Below, piece by piece: positions 30,620 through 42,100 of a DNA stretch of 64,000 bases (position 1 is the stretch's first letter; every line of letters begins with the position of its first letter). A program made the translations under genes and the position numbers. The DNA lies in NCBI GenBank assembly GCA_026874595.1, contig CM049306.1, positions 98,695,642-98,759,641 on the forward strand, given 5' to 3'. The notes under the pieces were generated by a model. That model was not told where the DNA came from. It saw only the letters and a list, made by a program, of their open reading frames with translations, and did not search any database. This DNA comes from Sipunculus nudus (lineage: Eukaryota; Annelida; Sipuncula; Golfingiida; Sipunculidae).

Positions 30620-31540
30620 TCCCTTTTATAAATAGTAGGCTTTTCACACCTATTGAACAGTCCAGTAGGCCTTATAGTACGTTCGTGAACACATACATAG
30701 GCCTATGATGAAATCAACGGCACATGCATAATACGATTGAAAATGAGAAAACGCTGGCGCGTACACATGCGGCCCTACACGATCCTGTTGGTGACATGCC
30801 GCGGCGGTCACGCGGCAAAATGAAAATATAATGGCGCGGGCCGCAATTTTATTCGTCAGTACTCACACCATTAGGCTTAATATACCGAACCACGAAAACG
30901 TCAATGAATTAGGTTTCGATTTCGAAGGAATATGCTGATTTTACGCGCAGCCACTGCCGGTCAGGCGTTAATTTAGGCCTAATTAATAAAAAAAATAAAA
31001 ATCTGGTAGGCCTAGCTGGCATTGGGGAACTACATGTAGGGGCCTAGGCCTATACATGTCATATGCACATATAAGAAGGCATATTTTTTTAAACAATTTT
31101 TAAAAGTCATTCCTATTATAGAAAATATTTTCAAAATAAAAAAAAAATAAATAAATAAATGATATATACATCCTCTAGGGCAAACAATTTTTTTAAAAGT
31201 AGCATTTATCAATGCATGCATGGCAGGCCCCCTAATTATAGCCTATTTTTTCAGAGTAGATCGATGTTGAGCTTAATCCTGTATATTCCTACCATGGCTG
31301 TCCAAGATGGGTCCCTGATTCCCGTGTAGGGAAAGTGAATTCGTGACCACGAAAAATGTTGAGCCTATATAGGCTAAACAAATTTGATTATACAAATGTA
31401 TTTATATGATAGGCTTATACAGGTGCAGGACGGCTCTGAAATTCAAAGACATTCCGATTTATCAGCTAGGTCTCGTAGGCCTATAAGAAACAGGATCGAC
31501 GTATCAATTTATCATGGAAACAAACAGGGCCTTATATCCA
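27964..31540. repeat. Intergenic region rich in TA, CA and ATT microsatellites
   Basis: Simple repeats: (TA)n 29090-29120 followed by (CA)n to 29150; (ATT)n about 29532-29560; (TA)n 30357-30388 followed by (TG)n to 30412; (TA)n 30541-30616. Palindromic AGGCCT words such as TAGGCCTA are unusually common from about 28.7 kb on. A 178-codon open frame (28963-29499) crosses the microsatellites and shows no recognisable domain. Confidence 0.75.
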
Positions 31541-31544
31541 TGTT

Positions 31545-32055
31545 ATTATATGATTTGGCTATTTTCCGAAACTTATCGTGTATATAGTTGGAAAGAGCGT
31601 GTGTTATTTATACTTTTTGCCAAATAGCTTAAAAACCGATCGTAGGCCTACACAGTGTAAGTACAATTCGTTGTGCAGATCTCTGTATGTTGATACATTA
31701 TGCTTGTTAAGCTTCATATTGGTAAAAAGGGTATTTAAAAAATAATGACTATATTTTCCGAAACGTTTCGTTTATATAGATGCATGAAAAGAGCATGTTT
31801 TCATTATACTTTTCGCCGAGTATCTTTAAAATCTACAGCTCTATAGTTTAGCTGCAATTCATGATGCAAATCTCTGCATGTACATTAAGGCTATATACAT
31901 GTTGTTGGTTAAGGGTCATACTGATATGTATATGCGAAAGTAATGAATATTTTCCGAAACATATCGTTCATATAGTTGGAACAAATATTTTAAAATACCG
32001 TGTATAGTTTAGCTACAATCCAGAATGCAAATCTCTGTAGGCCCTACGTTTATAT
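31545..32055. repeat. Three diverged copies of a ~195-bp unit
   Basis: The word ATTTTCCGAAAC occurs at 31561, 31752 and 31949 (spacing 191 and 197). Each is followed by an ATATAG/TTGGAA-type segment, then TTTAGCTGCAATTC-like text and GCAAATCTCTG. Intergenic, non-coding. Confidence 0.75.
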
Positions 32056-33930
32056 ACCATATATATACACCAAATGTGATAAATTGATGATATTTTCAAT
32101 GGTCAGTATAATAAGTGATTATGATGATGATATATATATATTACATTTTCTTACACTTAAAGGCCCCTTTTCCATGCACGCGGAGACGCGTGAGTTTCCG
32201 CCTTTGAAAAAAAAAAATCTCGCTATATTGAGCTTTCCGAAGCATGTGCTAGGAAACGCGCAAAAAGTTGAATCGTTATCCATTTGTTGATAATATTAAT
32301 TAACACTTGTCCCGATTACGCAGGCCTTCTGTTTTTATGGTTCGTCCATGACAGCACTGAGCAATAATTTCAGCACCTGTCCCGATATAACGGTACGTTC
32401 TGTAATTTCAGTATACGTAATATTTTTCCAGGACGTACTGATTTCCACACGTTTTGATATTTCAGGGCCGTCCCTAACCTGCATATACATATTACATTAC
32501 GTCGTAATGAAATATTATTCAGGCCTTCATAACCGCATGATAGTATGACACCTTCATTGAGAAATTCTTTGAATGTGTTGATAATCTAACCCTACATCTG
32601 GATTAATAGTTAAATAAGCCTATACGCTATTTTTAAGTAATTAATCCTGCGCGAAGCGAGGGTTATTGTTTGAACTTGACTCTGTGTGTGTGTGTCCGCA
32701 AGATATGTGAAGAAAGGTATATCACGGATGTAATTGATATTTATCATAGAGGTTTTTTTGTGTGGAAACGTCCAAGAAGTTCACTTTGGGTGTAAATCCA
32801 TGCATAAATAATCCCGGAATGAGTGTTTTATTATGGGTTTTAATAGCACAATTGTTCACACGGGGACGAAGCATATATGACGATATGGCTATATGCTATC
32901 TTTTGTGCGAGTCATGACGTCAAAGATGACAATGACGTAACTCAACGTTTACGTGCCGTTTCCCTGAAAGGTGTTAGTAAATTAACGTACAGCATACTCG
33001 ATATTCATGGCGCGGCCATGTTGAACTCAGAACGAGGCTTGGATTCGAAGGCAACCCCCACCATGGCCGGTTTAGCTACCTGGAGTTGTAATCTTGAATA
33101 TTTACCACCAATAAACCAAGAAATTGTGGGAAAATGGGCAAATGATACAACAAGGATCCCTAGAGCAAAACAACAGAATTAAGGGTTACAGTTAATTAGA
33201 AGATTATATTATAGAAGATTTCTATTTTTTATTATTATTATTATAGAAGATTATATTCACAATGTTGAAGGTATGCTACATGGAACCATCAAATGACCCT
33301 AGCTATTATCGCTCAAAGAAGGCCGGGGATCCCCGAGGAATTCTCATTGATCAGTCGACTGTCCGGCTTGATCCCAGTAAATGTTGCTGTTTACTTGATA
33401 TTTTAAATGGATAAAACTTGCTTCATATTCTGCTGAGGCACGTTAATTAACCCTTGGGATTATTTTTAATATTTACTAACAATTAGAGTTTGAGCCTGTT
33501 TAAATAACGTAAACAAAGTATGAAATGTAACCACGTGTTTCCTTGAACACTCGTCATTTCATGAAATGCCTACTCTGTGACGTGCCTTTTAAGCCTCGTT
33601 TTGGCTTGGGATTCTTTCAGCCGTGGATACGATCTATTGGGGCCATGGTTGCTGTTCGTTGTGTTTACTGTCAAGGGCAGCAATGCCACGAAGTCCAAGG
33701 GCGTTTTTCAATTAATGTAATCAAAAAGTTCTCAGAAAAAAACAAAGGTTCAATAAAAAAATCCAGGGGACCAACTTTCGACACTATCTTCTGAGCAGGG
33801 TTTGCATCCCCATATCGGACGCTTTTATAAAATTATTAATTATAATTCAATGGATAATTGATTGTTATAAGCTACCAGCGTCTTAATTATGCCTATAATT
33901 AATAGTATATCCATCAAGTCGTGATCTCAT
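32056..33930. other. Intergenic region, no supported gene
   Basis: Mixed repeat-like DNA, including CCTGCGCGAAGCGAGGGTTA near 32646, which looks like a dispersed repeat. Frames at 32877-33182 and 33543-33794 encode no domain I recognise and lack splice or promoter support. Confidence 0.45.
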
Positions 33931-33934
33931 CTTC

Positions 33935-34440
33935 CCTTGTATAAGCACGGTTGGCAGCTTCAAGAGAAATGTATGAAGCAGCACCAAGACCTACGACACA
34001 TTCGTTTATCTGAACAAGGCGTTCGACACGGTAAGCCGGGGTGGACTTTGGGAGATCATTGGAATATGGCCGTCCAAACCAGTTCATTACAATTGTCTGC
34101 CAATTTCACGACAGTATGATGACCTGTGTACTTGGATGACGGGAACCATCGGACAACCTTCAGGTGAAAAACGAAATCCAACAAGGCTGTGTTATAGTTT
34201 AACACTTTTTAGCATGTTTTCTGCCATACATACTGACAGAGGCATTTAGAGACTGTGAAGCGGACATCCATGTCAGGCACAGGAGCAATGGCAGGCTTTT
34301 TTTCAACCCCAATCGCCTGCCCGGGAAGTACTCCCACTCGCATGGCAAACATCGATGCCGAGTTCAATAACATTATCCAAAGCAAGCAGTGTGATTGGTA
34401 GACGCTAAGAGAAAGTCTGGGAGAGGAGAGGAATTAGTTT
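33935..34440 (+). mobile_element. Degenerate LINE-type reverse transcriptase fragment
   Basis: Translation across several frameshifts gives pieces of a non-LTR retrotransposon reverse transcriptase: TFVYLNKAFDTVSRGGLWEI (fingers/palm motif around the first catalytic Asp position), then a segment like CLPISRQYDD, VKNEIQQGCV-like text and TLFSMFSAIHTD. Stops and frameshifts break the frame, and no endonuclease or complete palm is left. It is an old, dead copy; the clade is not assigned. Repeat-like DNA continues to about 34600. Confidence 0.75.
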
Positions 34441-34599
34441 TTAAAAAAATCTGGAAGTATAAAGATCAGTTGTCCATACAAAACACGGGCGGTCTACCGG
34501 ATTAACGAAAGACGGGTCAGCCACTTCGACATCAGATATGCCTTCGAACGACCTCCGCATCCGAAGGCACGGATGCCTGACACGCAATAAATATAATAA

Positions 34600-35200
34600 T
34601 GTGAATTTAAATAGCGCATTACCGAAACATACAATCGCTCATGGTGCTTAATTTACAATGAATTCAAGTAAAACCTTGAATTCCTATTAGAATTTTGCCA
34701 GTATTATTAATACGCGTATACAACAATATCTATATATTTGTGAAACTAAAACATTCCTTAAATATTGCTAATAAGTTATATGCATATCAACTTTACCACT
34801 ACGCGTAAGACTTATAAATGACTTAAAAACTACACAAAACATGCTATGGTACGTATCAAGTCCATAAGCTCTCTTAAAAGAAAGTATTTAGGATCGCTTT
34901 AAAAGCATTTAAATCTGTTTGAGATCTCAAATGTGTATGCAATCTATTCCATATAACAGGTGCACTGTGAATTAAAGCTCTATCCCCATGCACAGTACAT
35001 CAGCCTGGTTCTCGGTATTATAAATGTACAACTGTGGACAGACCGCAAGTTCCTGCAGTGGTATATATAGGCCTACCTCAAGCAGGCCGTGTAGTAATTT
35101 AAAGACCAATTATAAAATTTTATATGCCAACCTGGTTTTATTTACGTAAGTCCTGAAGCAGACAGAAAATCCTAGCGCCATCATTATGTGCAAGGCCCAA
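34600..35200. repeat. Probable dispersed repeat
   Basis: Contains GTGAATTTAAATAGCGCATT and, further on, ATTCCATATAACAGGTGCAC and AAAGCTCTATCCCCATGC. This combination looks to me like dispersed elements of marine invertebrates. No ends or target duplication were identified, so family and limits are uncertain. Confidence 0.35.
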
Positions 35201-35623
35201 GTCAGATGGACGGCTCACATCACACCTATATGCTAATGGCCACATTAAAAAGCAGCTATGCCAAGGCATGTGGACTGGAGAATAAAGGATTTACTTAAAA
35301 GACAACCTGAAGGTTTCCCTGAAAAACTTGAAAATAACACTTATTAATGGGAGGGTATCGCCACAAACCAACCCATTTGGCGGGGCCTCATCTCCTTAAG
35401 AACCACACAGTTTGAAAGCACATGATAGACACAGCATGGCGTAAACGAAGGTCGTGAAAGGCCAGAGGCACCACCATCTATGGCACTGCACAAGCCTATG
35501 TGTAGTCGACATGTGGAATCATTCAATTGAAGGAGTGGGAGTAGTTTCTACATTTTTCAATTGCACGGATTGCATCGTACTTCATTGAGAATCAACTAAT
35601 ATGGACGATATTCCTTTCATACT

Positions 35624-35629
35624 TTTATT
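35624..35629 (-). terminator. Polyadenylation signal of the EGF/TSP1 gene
   Basis: AATAAA on the minus strand about 105 bases past the stop codon of the EGF/TSP1 membrane protein gene. Confidence 0.55.
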
Positions 35630-35731
35630 TTTATCGATATATATATATATATAATGATATTGATATAAATATACATATCAGCTGTTTGTATAGATATTTT
35701 AATGGCGTTTTTGTATAAAAATGTGCAGTTT

Positions 35732-36104
35732 TCACATGAATTGGTTGTGTACTTGTCGTTGCCAAGGCGCCACTGGTGTGGACTGTTGTGGTTGCCAAGG
35801 CGCCACTGGATTGGACTCTTGTGGTTTCCAATACTCTTGGCCTGCCCCATAGAAACCTGTATCAGGAATCCCCGGATTTTCGTGATCGTCAAACATAGAT
35901 ATGTCATCTCCAAGCAGACCCACATCTCCTGTGTTGCCATAGTTATCAAAGCCGCCATCTTGACCTGGATCGTTGTCATCATCTCCCCAGGACTCCGCCC
36001 CTGCCGAGCTTCCATCTCCCAGCAGAGGACCACGTGATCTCCGAGGAACGTCAAAATCACTCATTGAATCTTCGTTCCCGGCTCCTGAACCGCATATTGA
36101 CCCT
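35732..36104 (-). CDS. EGF/TSP1 gene exon 9 (cytoplasmic tail)
   Basis: 123 residues, strongly acidic in the middle (ESWGDDDNDPGQDGGFDN), with tandem SNPVAPWQPQQ / STPVAPWQRQ at the end. Stop TGA at 35734-35732. The DNA of the two APWQ units is nearly identical, suggesting recent duplication. Confidence 0.88.
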
Positions 36105-39100
36105 CTGAAAACAAAGTTATAAAAAGCATGTTTGCTTTGCGTCATTTATTTTTATGTAGGCGTATATGTGTTATAAAAGGTATTTCTAAAGAACAATAGA
36201 TATATCAAACAAGTCCATAAAGCAAGAGGCATCATAAGTAGATTTAAAATTATTGGTTGAGATTTATTTTCGTGATTTTTTTGTGGGTCAAGGTAATCCA
36301 CGAATCCATGATTCAAATGACAGAAAATCACACGTGTCAGAGCTCTTATTGGCAGCTGGTGGTCGACCTAATTTTCAGATAAGCAAATTTCCTGTCTAGC
36401 CGGCCCATTGTGTCGATTTCTAGTTAATAAAAAAATCTCAAAAATGGTTGGCATGTTGAATGCCGATCGAACCTCGTCTTACGATTACTTTCGCAATTAA
36501 CGAGCGTTACATGTGACTACTGGATTGGAAAATTTAAAGATCTGTGGAGAGTCTGATCTGTGGTGACACTGACCTGAAGATATATCCCACCACAGCCAGT
36601 ATAACTACAAGGACGCCCGCAGCACTTCCAGCAATGATTCCTGTTTTTGTCGAGGAGCCCACAACCGGAGGCGCGGGCGGAGCTGGCCCAACGAATGTGT
36701 TACCGTCAGCACCCGCTACTAAACCCTGTATGTCTATAAAAATACAAAAACAATGAGTATAGTCTTCGGAAGTCATATCCGCCTACCGTACCATTACCTT
36801 ACTTAGTAGAAACTGATAATGCTCAAAGGGTTAATTTAAAATTAGAAAGACACAGTCATATGAGACGGAGAACCGGAAATGGCAGTTAAATCATGGTAAT
36901 CAGGTCTCACATTTAGTGGAATAAAGCACAGTAATTTATCATCATAATGTATACAATTATTATGGACCATGTAGATGTTTCCGTTGAGTTACTTATAATT
37001 AACTAAATATATTTATTTTTCTCAGGGATGGATCTGGTTTTACAGTTATCGGTTACAGACAAGGACTCATGGTCAACATAATCACCATCGTTCCACTTTT
37101 GGGGTATCATTGTCATATGTAGGAAACATACGATTAGATAAATGTAACAGTAATTATGGAGCATATGGAGCTAAAATGTTTTAAATAAAATGAAGTGATG
37201 AACTGAAAGGATGCAATGGCAGAATATAGACAGATGAATAACAGAGCGCGCAAGGAGTGTGATGTGGAGGGCCTGAAAAGGGTTTTCGTCCTGCCACGGT
37301 GTACATTTATATGGAGTATCATGTTTGGGTATTAGCGTGAGATATTTGGACACGTGTCTCGTTTGATGTTAATTTCAGTGCAGTTTAATTCCGTCGGAGC
37401 CGTCTCTGTTTGGCGGTGCGGTCTCAATAGTAACGACTGTTTGTTGTAGACCTCACAGGATGTGCATCTGTCTAGTTTGGGTTTCTCAAGGTTTTTATCT
37501 AAGACGTGATTAAGACGAAATTCGCGACAAATGCTCGATCAGTACGCCAGTTAGTGTAGCCTGACGATATCTGCAGTCAAGGGACAGGTCTGCGTGCATC
37601 AGAGTTTAGACACCTTAGAGATGATGTCGATTATAGTAGATTTTCGGTGTTTGAGGAAGGCCACAGTGATTTCTCTGTAACGGACTTCAGTGCGAATATC
37701 GCATTTTGCCAATGGACTGGTAATCTGGCGAATTTAAGACTGTTGTGAGCGCTTCCAGGAACAGACCGAGGACATTATTCAAACGCGTAACTATTGAGGT
37801 ACTGGATATCGCTGTATGGAAGCATATTCGGTTAGAGCTGGATTATTCCAGGAGACATTAGCTGCGAAAGGCATTGACTCGAGATAGAATCGTCTGTGCG
37901 CTAATTATTGAATACTGCGTGAACTGTGCCTTGAGAGTGAAACCAGTACGCCAGCGAAGGACTGTTGGTGGTCGGAGCTTCGTGTATCTAAAGGTGGAGT
38001 GGTTGTACTGTGAACAAAGCGCGAACAAACGTTGAGCCGGGCAGCGCAACATTCCAATATCACGTGTGTCATGTGATCAGGAGAAGTGTAAACAAGGGAC
38101 TACTTTGTGTACCGTGGTTACTGGACTTAGTGGATGTTTCTGTGATTATTCTCGAACTTTTATGATCATCAGTGCTTACATGTATGGAAGGCCTCTCCAG
38201 AGAAATGTAAGTGTATGTTTTCTTTAATATATTGATTTGTTTTTGTTAACTCATGCCTTATTTATATTTTGGAGTGTATGTATTCATGAGTCTTAGCCAG
38301 TTTTAAAAAGCCTGGTTTTAGTGGATGATGAGTAAGGCCAAAAAAAAATTAAAGGTATGGTTCTCAGGCACCGCCCGCATCAATTTTAAACCCCCGCATC
38401 AAACATTTTTATTTTGATTTTCAATAAAAACTTTCCAATTTTGAGCTGCTACCGCTCCGACATTTCTTTCAAGAAGATAAAACCATACAATTTCCTTTGT
38501 TTTGTAGTGCTTTTACTTATTTAACAAAATAAAACTGTTATTTTCATGCTTTTCCTTTATCATTTGACATTTCTATCGAAACATACCAAAAAATTTAAAA
38601 GAAAAAAGCGCCCGCCCGCATTGATTCCCGAAAAAAAGTGCCTGAGAACCATACCTTTTTTTTTATTTTGGCCTAAACAAAATGCATTTAATTGAGTTAT
38701 TTATTAACAGAGGTACGTACAAACAAGGGTATACTGAATATACAAAACCAGTCAAAGCTAAACCTGCATCAGAAGTTAAAGCTTTATCGGAAGTTTAAGG
38801 CGAGCTTACTTTGGCCATTTAATGAACTGGAATGGTCAAGAAATAGTTGACACTTTTACGGATATACACGAGGGGAATCCAGATAACCTTTCAAAGGTGC
38901 ATTGAAAACACTGGGTCTGTTAATGTGTGTATTCAAAATACTGTCTATAGTTTAGTCGGCAGACACATTGATTGAGAATATTTGTCAGATTGTTAGCATA
39001 GGATGACTCTTGTCAGTCAAATACTGACTTGAAGTCAACAAAACAATATGTTATCAAGCCCCTTTCTACCTAATAATGATTAACGCCCTAGCCCGACTAA

Positions 39101-42100
39101 ATACGACTCTTTCACACGGCATGGATAATGAAACAGCACTTACAAACGCTGCTGACCGTATATAATTAATGGGTAATGAACATACAAAAACAGATAAGAA
39201 AAATGTACTCAGCACTCACAGCCGCCTCCTTGAACGCCAAAGCTGCTTTGGGCTTTGACCACGGCGTCGCTCAGACCCATCCGTTGCATCTGTTCAAAAC
39301 TGAGGCCGTACTTGCCGTTACACAGGCCGTCTATACATTTGCTGTCTTCCTTGGCGCTGCCGTCACATTTCCCGTCACCCATCGGGCAGACGCGCTGACG
39401 CTGACATTTCTGTACACCAGCCGGACACTGGGACCAACTTGACCACATGCTCCACGGATACTTTCCTGATAAATTTATTGTAAATCAATACTTGAATAAA
39501 AATATATAGATACATAATACTTTGTGATATTTCATTATAAATATAAACAAATGATTAAAACGTCAGGTGAAAAAAAAAACAAGATAAGGACCCGCACAAC
39601 TGACCAAGTTCTCTTGAAAGACAACATGTGGCATATTGCAGAAAATCTTCGCCAGTCATAAGAAACAGTAAATTGTTACCTCATATGTATATACAACGTT
39701 TCATGTCTGTTAGCTTTGTACATACAGCGTAGTCACAGAAATAAATTTTCTGAGGGGTTGGCCGTTCATTTACTAACCGTGTAAAACGATCAGTTGCATT
39801 TAAGCTAGAGGGACCTATTTTAGGCTCTCTAATAATCCCTAGGTAGGCCCTATTGTCATATAAGTTAGGGAAATTGCAAACACAAGTATTTTTTTTATCG
39901 AGTGTCATCCATAAAACGTAACTGATGGACTTTTTATTTAAAGTCCAGGAAACTGGGGATCGTGCATATTATGTTCGAGAAGAATGGTAGCTTCTAAAAT
40001 TTACATCAGATGTCGCCACCTTACAACATATGCACCACAGGCACACTCCAGTTTCAATTCATTTAAGTCTCCCACATATACAATAACCGATATATGTACC
40101 CCGAAATACTAATGCCTGAAATTATATGACGTCCTGCGACCCGAGTTATTAAGTTTTCCTGCAATTTTCATCATGAGATAACCCGCATATAGGTCACTTT
40201 AACAAGAATGTAAAAAAAAAAAAAAAAAAAAACAAGTAAAGTGAATACAGTTAAGCATATCTATATATTATACCATGCTCATATAGTGGAAAATTAAAAT
40301 ATTAAAGGTTTTAGTTAACAGTGTAAAACGAGACAACGTTGATGAGCCTTTGGGGCGTGAAGGCGCTACACCGAAGCAGCCTGTTCTCAGGTTCCAGCAT
40401 GTTCGGAGTGATGATGGAAGGAAGAATGAATAATAATATATGGATCTCTATATAAATATTCAAAATGTTCCCGATCCCAAAAATAAGTTGGTGTAAACCT
40501 GCTTATATACTATGGATAAATACATTTTAAAGGGGTCTATACATGTGACGCCTATCAAATGAAGGTAGTTCCTTGGAACTTTCATAAACAAAAACGAAAA
40601 TCGTTGATCCCACGTTGCACAGGCTGTCCGTTCTGTTTATATTATCCACGTATTTATAACATGTGGGGGCCCGTCAAAATGAGCGCTAGTCGTAACCAAA
40701 ACACGCCCAACAGGGACATCTTGGGGCATGTCAAACGCACCAGAAATTCGCAAATGAACGACAGAAGATTCTTCATATATTTTTACCACCAGCAATTAAT
40801 TACCTTCATTCCGCACATTCGACCAGTTCTGCAGGCACAGGGCCAAGAGTCACGTCAACATGAGCGGGGTGTCGCAGGTTTCAAACTTGGAGCTGGATGC
40901 ACAATGCGATACCACGCTCTCATTGGTCTGATCAGATTTCTTTGCTCTGTGCCAGCACTGGTGTTGAAACCGTAGAATCTTCTTTTATAAAACAGCGGTT
41001 AAAACACAGGCGATAAAAACGGAATGCAGTGTGTATAACCGCTGCGTGAGCAATGTGACCATTCATATATAATCCAGGGCTAGGCTGTACAGACAGCCGT
41101 GATAAACAGACTGTAAACGTGGGAAAATGAAATATGGGAGATAATACACACTCAATACATACCTGAAGGACAGGGAGTCTGACACGCCTTCACCTCGTAG
41201 TGTTTTCCCGGACACTTATCCAGCGTGCAGGTCCTCTTCCTGACAGCCTCCCCATGTCCACAATCAACAGAACATGGTTGCCACTCTTTCCAAAATAACC
41301 AGCCATTTTCATCAGTCGTTTTCGCATTAGGTTTCAATATATCCTTTATAACTGTGAGGATTTCAACCGTATCCGAGCCGCTCCCGCTCTTTATGTCTCC
41401 ATTTTTAGGACACTCGTGTTTGTTACAGTCGCCGGAATCCATGGCTTTCCCGTTGCATGGCACCGCCGGGCCACCGTCTATTGGCTCGTCGAAGTCACAG
41501 GACCGGTTGCGTACCCGACGACCCCCGCCGCATTTTTTGCTGCATTCTCCCCAAGAAGCCCACTGGCTCCATTTGCCTAGATGAAGCAATAAAACTTACG
41601 TGTTATAACAGTCGTATATAGTCAGCCAGATTTTGATAAAGCCTATTATCGTGAGACTGACTATTATACAGTTTATCCATATTTAAGGCCGACATTCAGT
41701 TTTCATTTGTTTACTGTAAATAGAAAAAGAGCACAGTATAATGACCCACGGATGTTAACCATGCTAAATTTGGCAACACAAAATGTCTTGCGAACAGCCG
41801 CTCGTAATTTGAATACCATGTAATATTGCACATTGGTGCTCTCCCTCAAAATAGATCGTATATATGGTCTATTTCCCCGATATGAGTGATGGATGAAATT
41901 CAATTATTTACTCACTAGCTGATAAACCCGGTATACCGGGATTTTTAACCGGGGTTGGGGAGATAAATTTACTGTGATGTTGAAAATTATCTCATTTTTT
42001 ATTCTAAAAGTTGAAAGAAAATAAAGATTTTTAGTGGGATACTCTCTGAATACGATATGTACAAATATTTTTCTGTTATTTTGTGGCGCTCGTGGCAAAA

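Noticed and set aside
32877-33182. 101-codon frame (GLDSKATPTMAG...)
   Set aside because: Protein-like but unrecognised, with no supporting promoter, splice partner or conserved motif. It may be a relic of a repeat-encoded protein.
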